A DNA stretch of 64,000 bases from Paenibacillus_S sp043945595 (GCF_043945595.1 NZ_JBIFNP010000001.1:4774001-4838000), one strand, 5' to 3'. Positions 1 through 10,500 are shown, counted from the first letter of the stretch. The notes: generated from the letters alone by a model not told the origin. Numbers and translations are program-made.

Positions 1-174
1 GGGCATCTTGATGTCGGTGATAACGAGATCGACCCGCTTCTCGCCGCATACCTGCAGCGCCTCTTGTCCGTTCCCGCAGGAACCGGCAATATGAAGGGGC
101 AGCCCCGTTTGACGAATCAAAATATCGAACCAGCGGCGAATTTGCGCTTCATCGTCCACAATCAGTACATTCAT
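1..174 (-). CDS. Response regulator, YesN-type (N-terminal part only)
   Basis: The gene runs off the left edge, so only the first 58 residues are visible. They form the start of a CheY-like receiver: it opens with MNVLIVDDEAQIRRWF, where the two Asp would bind metal, and the phospho-acceptor Asp lies in VDLVITDIKMP. Its ATG overlaps the TGA of the upstream histidine kinase (ATGA), so the two are translationally coupled. In Paenibacillus the partner of a YesM-type kinase is normally a receiver with a C-terminal AraC DNA-binding domain that controls a sugar uptake operon. That output domain is outside the window, so this part is inference. Confidence 0.85.
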   Translation of the reverse strand, partial: MNVLIVDDEAQIRRWFDILIRQTGLPLHIAGSCGNGQEALQVCGEKRVDLVITDIKMP

Positions 175-1979
175 TTCCGTTTCAGCTCCTCTATTCGGAT
201 AAACACAGGCCATGTGAGATCGATCGCCGTTCCTCCCTCAAGCAAGCTATGGACCTCAATTCCGTAGCTGTCGCCGAAATGCAGCCGCATACGGTGCTGT
301 ACATTGCGGAGCCCCATGCCGCCTGCGGAGGAAAGCATCTGCTCGGTAAGCGTCTTTGCTCCGTCCGGTCCTTCGGCCAGTGCGATGCCGACCCCATCGT
401 CACGGATGCGGAAACGCACATTATCGCCCTCCATCCAGCCTTTGACGATAATGCGTCCGGGGCCATTCTTGGGCTCGATGCCGTGGAAAATCGCATTTTC
501 AACAATCGGCTGCAGCAGCAGCTTTAGCGTACCGTACGGTTCGATCCGTTCTTCAATGTCAAACTCGACAAACAGCTCTCCGTACTGCCGTGCCATTTGG
601 ATATGCACATAATTGCGCAAGTTATCCAATTCCTCGGCAATAGGGATGTATTCGCTTTCAGCCGATAACGTTTTCCGCAGCAGCTTAACCAAGGCAACAA
701 TGACCGAGTCTACCTTTGCAGGCGTATCTGTCAGAAGCAGCGAACGAATGGACGCGAGTGTGTTATACAGGAAGTGAGTATTGATTTGCGACTGCAAATT
801 TTGCAGCTCGGTTCTGCGCTTAAGCTGCTGCTCTTCAATGACCTTGTCGCGGAGCTCTTCAATCCTGGCAACCATACGGTTGAATTTTTGCGCGAGCTCG
901 CCGACCTCGTCGCTTCCCCGAATCGTGGACCGTTCGCTTAGATCGCCCATTTCCACCTTTTTCATACTTACATACAGTCTGCGAATCGGAATGGAAAACC
1001 GGCTTGCGATAACATAGGATACGATGATGGACAATCCGAGTACAAAAGAGAAAACGATCAACGTATACCATTCCGCCTGATCAATGTTCTGCAGCAGCGA
1101 ATCCAAGGGTGTGTAACAGACAATGGTTCAGCCGGTGCTCTCCACCTTGTGATACGTAACCAGCATGGGCCGTCCGTCGATCTGTTCTTTAAAATGCCCC
1201 GTATTATCGGTAAATTGGTGATAATACGGCTCTTGGCCGAGCTTCTGACCGAGCGTGCCTTTATCGCGCGCGGAGATGATGACCCCGTCCTTGTCGAACA
1301 GCAGCATGCGCTCTTCCTTCTGTGCGGCCTCCGCATATTGGTTATACAGAAAGCTTTCCCCGACGTTAATCATAAGCAGTCCGACCGCCTTATCCGCCTC
1401 GAAATCCTTGAGCAGCCGAACGACCGATACGTAATGATCCTCATTAATCGTCGGGATGAGCCGCTTCGATGGGTTGGAAACCCATAAGGTTCCCCCGTTC
1501 AGCTGCGCCGCTTGCGGGTACCACGGCTCCGCCTTGATGGAATCGATGCCGATTTTATTGCCGCCGTAAAACGTATGCAGCTCGGTGCCGTTGAAGCCGA
1601 AAATCGAGGTATAATATTCCAGCCATGTGTAGGCATAGCGGTAAGTTACGATCAGCTTGGTCAAAAACTGGCTCTTAGCCCGCTCCTGATAGGCTTGATT
1701 TTCCGGCGGCGCGAGCAGCAATGACCGCAGGTCGTCATTGGAAAAGTAAATATTGGAAATCGCTGTCAAATCTGATGCCATAATTTCCAGTTTCTGCGAA
1801 ATCAGTCCGAGCGATTTCAGCTTGGCGGCACCGGCCTGCTCCTCAATCGTCCGCTTGGTGATCGCAAGGGACGTATACCCGAACACGCCCAACGGAAATA
1901 CAATCAGGCACAGGAAGGCAAGGAGCATTTTTTGCTGAACGCTGCTTTTTTTAATAAATAGCTTGCTTACTATCGACAT
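171..1979 (-). pseudogene. YesM-type sensor histidine kinase with an in-frame TGA
   Basis: Membrane histidine kinase of the YesM family, partner of the response regulator at the left edge. From the ATG at 1979 (GGGGGA site upstream) it has an N-terminal membrane segment, an extracytoplasmic sensor region of about 240 residues, a second membrane segment (around 1010-1080), a HAMP linker, the His_kinase dimerisation segment with the phospho-acceptor in NTHFLYNTL, and an HATPase domain (QPIVENAIFHG, DDGVGI, GMGLRNV). A TGA at 1128-1130 interrupts the frame exactly where relatives have Trp just before the second membrane segment (STG-stop-TIVCYTPL). The frame continues without shift. Restoring TGG gives one protein of about 602 residues. 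The stop lies in GGTTC (plus strand), the context shared by other breaks in this window, so it may be an assembly error. Confidence 0.8.
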
Positions 1980-2060
1980 GTGTTGTCCCCCTCTCCCTCT
2001 ATCTTATCAGAAACGATTCGAAAAGCATGCAGAAAACCATGCAGCCCTTCACAAGAAAAA

Positions 2061-2090
2061 CAGCCGATTTCGTCGTACCGAAAACGGCTG
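2061..2090 (-). terminator. Rho-independent terminator of the AraC-type gene
   Basis: An inverted repeat with arms CAGCCG/CGGCTG extended by A/T pairs (TTTTCGG against CGAAAT) is followed on the minus strand by a T-run. It lies 7 bases after the AraC-type stop codon and separates that gene from the kinase downstream. Confidence 0.75.
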
Positions 2091-2096
2091 GTCTTC

Positions 2097-4245
2097 CTAT
2101 TTCTTATGAAGCTTACGGTATTCACCCGGAGTCATTCCTTCCAGTTGCTTGAATGCTCTGGTAAAGCTGGATACATCCCAATAGCCGACCTCGCCGACCA
2201 ATTCCTTAATGCTTCGTTCCGTTGCCACCAGCGCCTTCTTAAATGCCGCAAACCGCAGCGCCTTTAAGAAATCTGAGAACGATTCCCCTGTTTCCTGCTT
2301 AAACAGCTTGCTTAAGTAGGAGGGGGTCATCCCAAAGTGCCGTGCGGCATAATCCAAGGACATATCGGGAGACGGATACCGCTCTTGGATCCATTCAACA
2401 ATAGGGGCGAATAAGGTTTCGTCCTTCTTATTCTTCTCCTCTAACGCAGATTCGCACAGCTTTCGTGCAAGATGCAGAAGATGAGTCTCCAGCTGTTCGG
2501 CTGAGTGAAACTTAAGCAGCGCTCTGATTTCTTCCTGGAAACTGTCCGGCCGAAGCTTATTGACGATTTTGATGACCATATTGATGATATCGTAGTAGAT
2601 ATAGCGAACCATTTCCAGAGAATGATCCCTCGAGGCGATCTTGGTGAACATAAGGCGAATCGATTCCTCGGCCAGCATGATATCCCCCTGCAGCAAGGAT
2701 TGGGACAGCCGCACCTGCTCCTCAAGCGGATACCAGAACCGTTCCTGCGCTTGGGTAAAATATTCATCGAAGAAAATGGCTCGGGTTTCCCCCTGATGCG
2801 GAAAATATTGAAGAACGCCCTTGGCTTCAATGTATGAACGATGAAGATCTTGCAGTCTTAAGCATACGCCACCGATCCCTGTTACCGGTTCCACTTGAAG
2901 CTGCGCTCTCGCCCTTTCGTTCATCATTTCCAATTGCACGGCCAGCTTCCGTCTACTGTCCGCCTCATTCCGCAGATTCACAATGAAGGCTATTGCGTCC
3001 TCATGATGCAGCTCCACGCCATAGCCGCTGCCCCCTTCAAATTGCAGCGAGCGGTACATGACTGCTAAGGCCGATCTGGCTTCCGCCTTTAGCTCCGTGC
3101 CGCTGCGGAATTGAATATAAGCTGCCATAAACCTTCCGCCGCTGCCAAGGAAGCCCTCCACTTCGTTCAGCTCAGGCTGATCCAGGGATTTCCCCTCAAG
3201 CAGATGCGATAGCCACACCTCTCGAATGACCTCACCCTGCTCGTGAATCTTGCTGTTAAGCAGCTGATTATTTTCCAGCGTTCTTTCCATCGTGCTCTGC
3301 AGCTTGCGTACCGGCGCATAATTCCGGGCTGTCAAATAAACACCGATAAGTACGGCGCCGGCGGCAAAAGCAAAGAGGAGCCACAGCATGAACCGCTGCA
3401 TATTACGGACATTCTGAAACAGCCGATTGTTCGGCAAGATAGTAATGAGGCTCCAATTCGTCTTTTCGGATTTGGCAAGCAAGTACGAATAAGAGGTACC
3501 CTCGTAATCAAACGCATGAATACCCGGTTCTTTATTGGCATGAATTAATTCTATCAACCGCTGCTCCGAGATATGGATGCTGCGATTATCTACCGCAAGA
3601 AACTTACCCGCCTGATCCAAAATAAACGTGCCGCTGTCCGACATGCCGCTCACGCTCTGAACGATATCCGTTAAGGCGGAGGCGCGGATCGCAAAAGCCA
3701 GAACTCCCGCGGGCGCGGAGGAATAAAGCGGAATCGGGATGAACATGCCGACCGTATTGCCGCCAGCCAAAGCACCTGCCTCATCGCCTGAAGCTATACT
3801 TTCAATAGTCAAAAAGTACAGCTTGTTCCAGCCATACTCAGTATACATATACTGCTTGAATGAATCGCTGGAGAAGCTGCCTGAAGAAGTATACAGCATG
3901 TCGATATTTCGGTAAAACAAAAATATTTCGCTGATGAGCGGATTCACATCCTTGTATTTCTTAAGGAGCGCTGCCGTTTCTACCGGCCTGTAGCCTTTAT
4001 CAATCGAGTAGGGAGCCAGCTTGGTATCACTGGAAATTTGCTGGGCCGTCTGCAAGAGGGCCGATACGCTCGTATCCAGGTTCATCTTGGCTTGATCCAG
4101 CTTATTCAAATGAAATCCGGTGATTTCGGCCTGCAGATTTGTAACCGCATTCAAATATAGAATGACGCCAAGGATGACGACAGGAATCGGACCCGGCCAA
4201 TACATATGAAAATAAATATTTATAAAATAACCTTTTGTTCGGCAT
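2097..4245 (-). pseudogene. Membrane-bound AraC-family regulator with extracellular sensor domain; N-terminal frameshift
   Basis: One-component sensor-regulator common in Paenibacillus. An N-terminal membrane anchor is followed by a Cache-like extracytoplasmic region of about 260 residues, a second membrane segment (FMLWLLFAFAAGAVLIGVYL), a long linker, and a C-terminal AraC domain with two helix-turn-helix units (MSLDYAARHFGMTPSYLSKLFK and the GYWDVSSFTRAFKQLEGMTPGEYR region). The longest open frame starts at 4205 without a good ribosome site. A better start is the ATG at 4245, five bases after GGAGGGG, which gives MPNKRLFYKYLFSYVLAG and then drops out of frame. One extra base at the GGACCC run (4189-4194) explains this: removing it joins YVLAG to PIPVVILGV. 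The extra base sits on a GGACC-type site like the other breaks here. Its regulatory target is unknown. Confidence 0.75.
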
Positions 4246-4432
4246 AAGCCCCTCCGCTAGTCATAGATAACTAAAAAGCATCAAGCGTACCCGCGTCTTC
4301 ACTGCGATCAACTTATTTCCACGGAAGCATTCCAGCTCTATTGGGACTACGCGGGGCGCTTACCCTACAGTTCAAGTTATAATACCATTGCAGATAGGAT
4401 GATGACCATATGTTATTAACGTACAGACTATG

Positions 4433-5152
4433 TTATTTACTCCAGTGAATTAAAGCAACATCATGAATCATGCCGTTTTTTCGCCGCGTTGGAAAAGTTA
4501 CGTACGTATGCACAATATTTAACTCATGCAAAAGCCCGGATAATACCTCCGCTCGTTCCCTTTCCGTTACCTGCCCGTTCTCTTTGACTCGTAGCGGTCC
4601 TGCGAACGGCCTGCCGACAGACTGTATTAGGAACACGTGACGCCGTGCGGTTTCGTTCATTTTCAGCAAGCTTGCTTTCATATCGCGGATACGATAAAAA
4701 GCGTTGGCTCCAAATACGATATCCGCCTTGAGTTCGGGAGCTTCCTCCCACTTCGTAATGATCGCTTCAGGAAGCGGTCTGTCTCCGACAGGCCAGCTGC
4801 CGCATAGCTCCTTATACATCGCCTGCGACGGTTCAATAAGGGTAATCTCATGGACATAGGGGGCAAGCAATTGCGTGAAGCCGCCTGTTCCGGGCCCTAT
4901 TTCCAGCAGATGATCCCCCGGTGAGAGCATCCCGTAGACGGTATTCATTAAAGCTTGGGTGTACGGGGCTAACGGATTCCGCTCATCATAAGCAGGCGCG
5001 TTCAGGACCCAGAACTTCTCTTCCTCTGCATCCAGGCCTACGCGGACATCTTCCGCAGCCGCTTGCTCCCAGGCTTGAATCCAATATTCAGAAGGCGTAA
5101 GTGCAGAGGTCGCTGCTTTGATTTGACATTCGTTTTCTCTCCTTATATTCAT
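4433..5152 (-). CDS. Class I SAM-dependent methyltransferase in the transporter operon
   Basis: A 239-residue soluble protein with the Rossmann SAM-binding motif I LLEIGPGTGGFT (about residues 82-93) and the acidic end of strand 2 in EITLIEPS. The substrate cannot be read from the sequence. Its ATG overlaps the TGA of the upstream ATPase gene (ATGA), making it the last gene of a six-gene operon that begins behind a cobalamin riboswitch. Context suggests a role tied to the imported compound, for example modification of a metallophore or corrinoid precursor, but that is inference; it does not resemble the corrin-ring methylases of the Cbi/Cob set that I know. Confidence 0.75.
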   Translation of the reverse strand: MNIRRENECQIKAATSALTPSEYWIQAWEQAAAEDVRVGLDAEEEKFWVLNAPAYDERNPLAPYTQALMNTVYGMLSPGDHLLEIGPGTGGFTQLLAPYVHEITLIEPSQAMYKELCGSWPVGDRPLPEAIITKWEEAPELKADIVFGANAFYRIRDMKASLLKMNETARRHVFLIQSVGRPFAGPLRVKENGQVTERERAEVLSGLLHELNIVHTYVTFPTRRKNGMIHDVALIHWSK

Positions 5153-5934
5153 GGTTTCATGATGGATGAAAAGGCTTTAAAAGCCTGCGTCAACTGTTGT
5201 GTATAGGGATGCTCCGGCTGCTCCCATACAGCCTCGCTATTCCCCTGTTCTACCAAGCAGCCCTTGTGCATAACCGCTATTCGATGAGAAGTATGGCGTA
5301 CGAGGTCCAAATCATGGGAGATGAATAAGTAAGCCATCCGATATTGTTTCTGAATGTGCTGGAGCAGTTCAATGACTTGCGCTTGTACGGAAACATCCAG
5401 CATGGAAGTGGGCTCATCAAGAATGAGCAGCTTGGGCTCTAAAGTCAGAGATCTGGCAATAACGACCCGCTGAATCTGTCCCCCGCTGATCTGATGGGGA
5501 TACCTGTACAGAAGGTCGCGGTGAAGCCCGACAAGCTCCAAAAGCTCCAATATTTTGGCTTCGCCGGCTCCTCTGTCCATCAAACGGTGCAATGTTATCG
5601 GCTCCATCAGGCTTCGAAGAATGGTTTGCCGTGGATTGAATGCGGAGTCCGGATGCTGAAATAAAATTTGCATTTGCCTGCGGAGCGGCTGCATCTGTTT
5701 CATCGTAAAATTGGAAATATCGTGGCCGTTAAACACAATATGGCCCCCTGGATCTGCCGGAAGAAGCTTCAGCAGGAGGCGGGATAAGGTCGATTTGCCG
5801 CAGCCGCTCTCCCCTATTAAGCCTAATGTCTCCCCTGGCGCTATCTCCAATGAAATATTGTGAACCGCCCGAAGGCTTCGTTTATGCAGCCAGCCGCTGC
5901 TAAAGGTTTTGCTCAGGCCGGCGACCCGGATCAT
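5149..5934 (-). CDS. Peptide/nickel-type ABC transporter ATPase (OppF/NikE-like)
   Basis: A 261-residue nucleotide-binding subunit. Walker A is GESGCGKST, the signature is ISGGQIQR, Walker B is LLILDEPTS, and the switch His is in FISHDLD. The C-terminal EHPYTQQL segment is typical of the oligopeptide/nickel branch. It forms the ATPase pair of the importer with the gene before it and works at the inner face of the membrane. Start ATG at 5934; the upstream ATPase frame overlaps it by 35 bases, and the methyltransferase follows with an ATGA overlap. Family assignment is firm; the substrate is not known. Confidence 0.9.
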   Translation of the reverse strand: MIRVAGLSKTFSSGWLHKRSLRAVHNISLEIAPGETLGLIGESGCGKSTLSRLLLKLLPADPGGHIVFNGHDISNFTMKQMQPLRRQMQILFQHPDSAFNPRQTILRSLMEPITLHRLMDRGAGEAKILELLELVGLHRDLLYRYPHQISGGQIQRVVIARSLTLEPKLLILDEPTSMLDVSVQAQVIELLQHIQKQYRMAYLFISHDLDLVRHTSHRIAVMHKGCLVEQGNSEAVWEQPEHPYTQQLTQAFKAFSSIMKP

Positions 5935-6922
5935 AAAGAAAACACCTCACTTTGCTGCCTTCCGCCGCTTTCGGACTGCTGCAGTTGCTCTGTATGGATG
6001 CCGAAGGCATAGCTGCAGCATACAGCTCCGGCATCCTTAAGCCGCATTCGGGCCGGCTGTGTCTGCACCGGCTGTAAAATGAGCAGCCGCTGCCCGGTTC
6101 CGTCCAGCTCGCGCTTGAACCCGGGATGGGCACCATCCCCCGGGCAGGCATCGATGCAAGAAGCCCTTGGGTATACGGGTGTCTGGGGTTTCGAAAAATG
6201 TCTGCGGCATGCCCCTGCTCCACGATCTGGCCTGCATACATGACACCGACCACATCGCACAGCGATTCCGCTACATGCAGATCGTGCGTGATGACCAGCA
6301 TCCCCGCGCCTGTCTGGTACGCGACCCTGCGCATCATTTCTACCGTCTGGTACCTGACCATCGCGTCCAAGCCTTTGGTGGGTTCATCGGCAATAATTAG
6401 CGACGGATGGCCGCACATGCCAATGGCGGCAAGAACCCGCTGCTTCATCCCGCCGCTAAGCTGAAAAGGATAGCTTCCCAGCTTGTGCTCCGGTTCAGGC
6501 ATATGCAATTGGCTAAGCAGCCGCTGGGCCTCTTTATTCCATTGCTTGCCGCTGCTCGTTCTGCGGTGTCGCGCGATAGCCTCTTTCAACTGATACCCTA
6601 TTGTCAGCACAGGATTAAGAGAGGCTGCCGGATTTTGCGGGATCAGAGCAATTTCGCTTCCTCTCCATTTACGTATGCTTTTCCGGTCGAGCTTTAACAA
6701 ATCTTGTCCTTTGAACACGATAGATCCGGTGACTTCGGCCGTATCGGGAAGAAGACCGGGAATCGAAAGGCCAAGAACCGATTTACCGCTGCCCGTTTCA
6801 CCGATCAGACCCCAGATTTCTCCTTGATGCAGATCAAGAGAAACCCCATTTACTGCATGAACCATCCCTTCTCGGATACGAAAAGAAGCCTTCACCTGAC
6901 GTATTTGAAGAAGCGGAGCCAC
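5900..6922 (-). CDS. Peptide/nickel-type ABC transporter ATPase (OppD/NikD-like)
   Basis: A 340-residue first ATPase subunit. Walker A is GETGSGKSV, the signature is LSGGMKQR, Walker B is LIIADEPTKGLD, and the switch His is in VITHDL. The C-terminal oligopeptide-transporter extension with its Cys-rich motif (GCSFYSRCRHSRPEC) is present; in the family this region carries an iron-sulfur or structural Cys motif. The likely start is a GTG at 6922, about 9 bases after an AAGGAA site and 20 bases after the permease stop. The last 30 residues read less like the family and overlap the next gene. A neighbouring frame stops at 5931 with an ATGA overlap on the next start, so a small frame problem near the 3' end is possible. 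Confidence 0.88.
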   Translation of the reverse strand: MAPLLQIRQVKASFRIREGMVHAVNGVSLDLHQGEIWGLIGETGSGKSVLGLSIPGLLPDTAEVTGSIVFKGQDLLKLDRKSIRKWRGSEIALIPQNPAASLNPVLTIGYQLKEAIARHRRTSSGKQWNKEAQRLLSQLHMPEPEHKLGSYPFQLSGGMKQRVLAAIGMCGHPSLIIADEPTKGLDAMVRYQTVEMMRRVAYQTGAGMLVITHDLHVAESLCDVVGVMYAGQIVEQGHAADIFRNPRHPYTQGLLASMPARGMVPIPGSSASWTEPGSGCSFYSRCRHSRPECGLRMPELYAAAMPSASIQSNCSSPKAAEGSKVRCFLYDPGRRPEQNL

Positions 6923-6942
6923 ATACTCACTTCCTTCCCGTA

Positions 6943-7815
6943 TTAAAGCAGCGATTTCTCTTGAGTCGATTTAGTATCCAGCCTGTCTCTCAGGTAATCG
7001 CCTATCCAGTTAATACACAATGAAACGATGGCAATACAAAGCCCGGGAGCCAGCATAAGATGGGCATAGCTTCGGAAGTACGGCCTGGCATCATTCACCA
7101 TCACTCCCCAATCGGCCTCCGGCGGTTGAAGCCCAAGTCCCAGAAAGCTCAGCGAAGCGATGGATAAAATAACTCGTCCGATCCGGATCGTAAATAATAC
7201 GATTAATGGTCCTATCATATTAGGAAGGATGTGACGGAGAATCATATAACAAGGCCCGGCTCCAAGGGCGCGGATGCCTTCAACATAAGGTTCTTCGCGG
7301 AGCTTCATTACTTCACCGCGAACGACACGCGAGAATTCCGGCCATGAAGTGACGATAAGGGCGATGAACAAGCTCTTCATCCCGGGCCCCAGCGTACCGG
7401 CAATGGCAAGCATGAACGCCAAGCCCGGCAAGCCTTGAAAAATGCTGACGATCCCTTGGATGAGATCATCGATCCAGCCTCCCCAATAGCCTCCTATTGT
7501 CCCGATAATCAGACCGAGCCCCATCGTAACGGCCGTTACCGCAATGGCGAGAACGATGGAGACTCTTCCGCCATAAAGAAGCCGGCTGAACACATCTCTT
7601 CCCAGCGTATCCGTCCCCAGAATATGGGCTGGCGAGAGCGGAGCGAGACGCTCCGACATCTGAACCTGATTGAGGTCATACGGCGCGATCCAAGGTGCCA
7701 GGAAGCTGCATAATAATACGAACAGAAGCACGAGACATGCGAACCCGGCAGCCCCCTTCATCAGCGTTTCATTGGCGGGGCCCCCATTCAAGCCGCGTTT
7801 CAGCTTCAGCTTCAT
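6943..7815 (-). CDS. Peptide/nickel-type ABC transporter permease (OppC/NikC-like)
   Basis: A 290-residue inner-membrane permease. It has an N-terminal membrane segment (GFACLVLLFVLLCSFLAPWI), the loop motif HILGTDTLGRDVFSRLLYGGR typical of the DppC/NikC group, and about five further helices. The EAA loop that contacts the ATPases lies around GEVMKLREEPYVEGIRALG. Its start overlaps the stop of the other permease (ATGA). With the second permease it forms the membrane channel of the importer. Confidence 0.9.
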   Translation of the reverse strand: MKLKLKRGLNGGPANETLMKGAAGFACLVLLFVLLCSFLAPWIAPYDLNQVQMSERLAPLSPAHILGTDTLGRDVFSRLLYGGRVSIVLAIAVTAVTMGLGLIIGTIGGYWGGWIDDLIQGIVSIFQGLPGLAFMLAIAGTLGPGMKSLFIALIVTSWPEFSRVVRGEVMKLREEPYVEGIRALGAGPCYMILRHILPNMIGPLIVLFTIRIGRVILSIASLSFLGLGLQPPEADWGVMVNDARPYFRSYAHLMLAPGLCIAIVSLCINWIGDYLRDRLDTKSTQEKSLL

Positions 7816-8753
7816 TGAAGCTTCCCTCCCAGCCTCAATTGCGGGTGTATCACAAGATAGGAGAAATCAACCAATACATTGAAGGCGACATAGACAAGTC
7901 CCGTAAATACGACATAGCCCTGTATCACAGGGTAATCTCTGCGAAAGATCCCATCCATAGCGAATCTTCCTATTCCCGGTATGGCAAAAATCACTTCCAC
8001 AATGACCGAACCGCCCAGAATGGCTCCAAAGTATGAACCAATGACGGTAATGAGCGGAATCATCGCGTTACGCAATGCATGAATGAGTAATATGCGTATG
8101 TCGCGCAGTCCTTTGGCTTTGGCGGTTACTATATAAGCCTGATTCCATACCTCAAGCAGAGCCGCGCGTGTTAAGCGCATCAGCACCGCACTCGTTCCTG
8201 CTGCCAATACGATGGCGGGCATGATGAGGTGCTTTATCGTTCCATAACCGCTGGTCGGCAGCCAGTGAAGCTTTTCGGAGAATACCGTGATCATCAGAAT
8301 AGCCAGCCAGAACCCGGGGATGGAAACCAACGATAATGCTGCAATTCTAGCTGTATGATCCACGGCCGTATTTTTCATTAGAGCCATCAGCATGCCCAGT
8401 GGAATCCCTGTCCCAACGGCAATGATTAGAGCCATGCCCGACACGCTTAACGTGACGGGCAGCCGGCGAAGGAGTTCTCCGCTCACGGATTCTTTCGTCA
8501 TGTAGGATGTTCCCAGATCCCCGTGACAGGCTCTCCACAGCCAATGAATATATTGGACCGCCATCGGATCGTTCAGTCCAAGCTCCGCTCGCTTGGCATC
8601 GATCTCGGACTGCGTCGGCTCGTTGACCCCATTCAAGGTTAAAGCTTCGACCGCAGGATCTCCGGGCGAAGCTGCACTTAAAGCAAAAGCTATTAAAGAA
8701 ATACCCATCATGACCGGAATGGCTGCCGCTATCCGTCTCAAGAAGTACATCAT
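7812..8753 (-). CDS. Peptide/nickel-type ABC transporter permease (OppB/NikB-like)
   Basis: A 313-residue permease with six predicted membrane helices. The N-terminus MMYFLRRIAAAIPVMMGIS and the motif GDLGTSYMTKESVSGELLRRLPVT are typical of DppB/NikB proteins; the EAA loop is around ARAALLEVWNQAYIVTAKAKGL. I chose the ATG at 8753, one base after the solute-binding protein stop; the longer open frame reaches back into that gene and is not supported. It pairs with the NikC-like permease that overlaps its 3' end. Confidence 0.9.
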   Translation of the reverse strand: MMYFLRRIAAAIPVMMGISLIAFALSAASPGDPAVEALTLNGVNEPTQSEIDAKRAELGLNDPMAVQYIHWLWRACHGDLGTSYMTKESVSGELLRRLPVTLSVSGMALIIAVGTGIPLGMLMALMKNTAVDHTARIAALSLVSIPGFWLAILMITVFSEKLHWLPTSGYGTIKHLIMPAIVLAAGTSAVLMRLTRAALLEVWNQAYIVTAKAKGLRDIRILLIHALRNAMIPLITVIGSYFGAILGGSVIVEVIFAIPGIGRFAMDGIFRRDYPVIQGYVVFTGLVYVAFNVLVDFSYLVIHPQLRLGGKLQ

Positions 8754-8754
8754 C

Positions 8755-10350
8755 TTAAGAGGCCCACTTGAGCTCGGGAAGCGTCGTTCCGTAAATCGTC
8801 GCTTTATAGCCTGTAATTTTCTTGTTGTAAGCAATCAAGCTGGCATCGTTAAAGAGGGGAATCGTCGGTAGATCGGATGCGGCAATCGTCTGAAGCTCGT
8901 TATAGATGTTTTTCCGCTCGTCCATACTCAAGGTGGTTTTCACTTGATTGAGCAGCTGGTCCACTCTGTCATTCTTGTATCCAAGGCTGTAGCTCTTATT
9001 GCTGGAGCCCGTGCTGGATAAATAGTTGGTGAACAGCGTATACGGATCTCCGTTCGGCAATCCTTGTGTGGCGAGAGCCAAGTCATAATCCCCTTTGGAC
9101 TGCGCTTCCTTGAATGCCGCCCCGTCCAGAATCCGGATATTGACGTCCAGCTGCAAATCCTTCAATACGGACTGGAACAGCTCCGCTTGCGCTTTATAAG
9201 GATAGCGGTCCAAGCCATAGGTCGGAACGATCAGATCGATGCTTTTTCTTTGACTGCCAAGGACTTCAACAGCTAATTTCTTCGCTTCCTCCGGGCGGTA
9301 GTCCGGCTTCATATCTTTATAGAAAGGCGAGGTGTTATTCAAGAAATTCACCGTGGCCGTTGGATAACCCAGGTAAAGCTCCTTCACTAACTGCTGACGG
9401 TCGATCATCATGCTAACGGCTTGACGCATATTGGGGTTATCGAAAGGCGCTTTTTTCCCATTAGGGTGCAGGTAGTGAGAGATCGTCGATTTGGTCGCCG
9501 ATATTTCGAATTGCGAATCCTTCAGCAGCTCCTTCGCTAAGGTCGGCGGGATCGCGCCCAAGTCCATCACCCCCATAATTTCGCCGGACTTCAGCGCAGC
9601 AAGCCTGGTATCGGGATCTGGAATCACGCGAACGCGAATCCGCTTGGCAGCCGCTTTCTCCCCGTAATATCCGTCAAAGGCTTCCAGCAGGGCATATTGA
9701 TCCTTCTGATGCTCGACCAGCTTGAAAGGGCCCGTCCCTTGCGGGAGTCCGTTGAAATCTCCCTTTTCATTGAAATTTTTGGGACTATAGATCGGGCTGG
9801 AGAAATTCACCATCGAATACAGCAAGGTCGGCTGCGGATTTTCAAAGACGAGCTTGAAGGACATGTCGTCGATTTTGACGACGTCTTTTAATCCTGGATA
9901 GGAGCTTTTGATATCTAACGTATAGAACGGTGAACTCTTGGGGCTGACCTGCTTGTACCGGTTAAAGTTAGCGATCACCGCATCGGCATTCAGCTTCTCG
10001 CCATCATGAAATTTGACATTCTCCCGCAGCTGAAAGGTTCACTCTTTGCCATCCTGCGACATGGTCCAAGACTTGGCCAGCTTGGGAGCAGGCTGTCCGT
10101 CCTCGGACGCTGTAATTAAAGGCTCCCACACATAAAGAATGGTGCTCGTATAATAAGCATCCTGAGGTCCTGGAGCCAGGTCGCGCGGAGCGGCCAGAAC
10201 CACTTCTTCCGGGTGCGCGCTGCCGGATGCAGGTGATGAATTAGCTTGTGGCTGCGCAGCCGGACTGCATCCCACTATCGCAAGGAGTAAACACAGGGCA
10301 AGCAAGACAAGCTGAAGCGTGATTTTGTTGCGTGTAAATGAATGAAGCAT
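8755..10350 (-). pseudogene. Peptide/nickel-type solute-binding lipoprotein with an in-frame TGA
   Basis: Extracytoplasmic family 5 binding protein, the first structural gene behind the riboswitch. The ATG at 10350 follows AAGGA and gives a lipoprotein signal (hydrophobic core LQLVLLALCLLLAIVG, lipobox Cys in GCSP). The frame is interrupted by TGA at 10039-10041 between GKE and TFQLRENVKFHDGE, at a position where relatives have Trp (the usual phrase is WTFxLRxxVKFHDG). Restoring TGG gives one protein of about 531 residues that ends one base before the permease start. The rest looks intact, including the conserved GTGPFKL segment. The TGA lies in GGTTC (plus strand), the context of other breaks here, so the natural gene is probably functional. 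Confidence 0.82.
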
Positions 10351-10394
10351 GACTAAGATTCCTTCTCTCTTTCTGAAGTAAAATGCAAAAAAGA

Positions 10395-10428
10395 CATCTT
10401 TACCCAGAAGTGAAGAAAGGTAAAGATG
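10395..10428 (-). terminator. Intrinsic terminator in the first cobalamin riboswitch leader
   Basis: A hairpin with 10-bp arms GCATCTTTACC/GGTAAAGATG is followed on the minus strand by TTTTTT. It sits between the cobalamin aptamer and the binding-protein start. This is the expected expression platform for control by transcription termination. Confidence 0.8.
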
Positions 10429-10500
10429 CCCCGATTGTTGAGAAACAAACGACAAGCCGTCCTTAACACTTCCCTATCTTCCGTAGGTAAAAGCAGTGCT

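Noticed and set aside
1128..10041. UGA read as tryptophan (recoding), since both in-frame TGA codons replace Trp
   Set aside because: TGA is used as a normal stop throughout the window, often in ATGA overlaps (171, 5149, 13826, 38879), and the other breaks are frameshifts at the same motif, which recoding would not explain.
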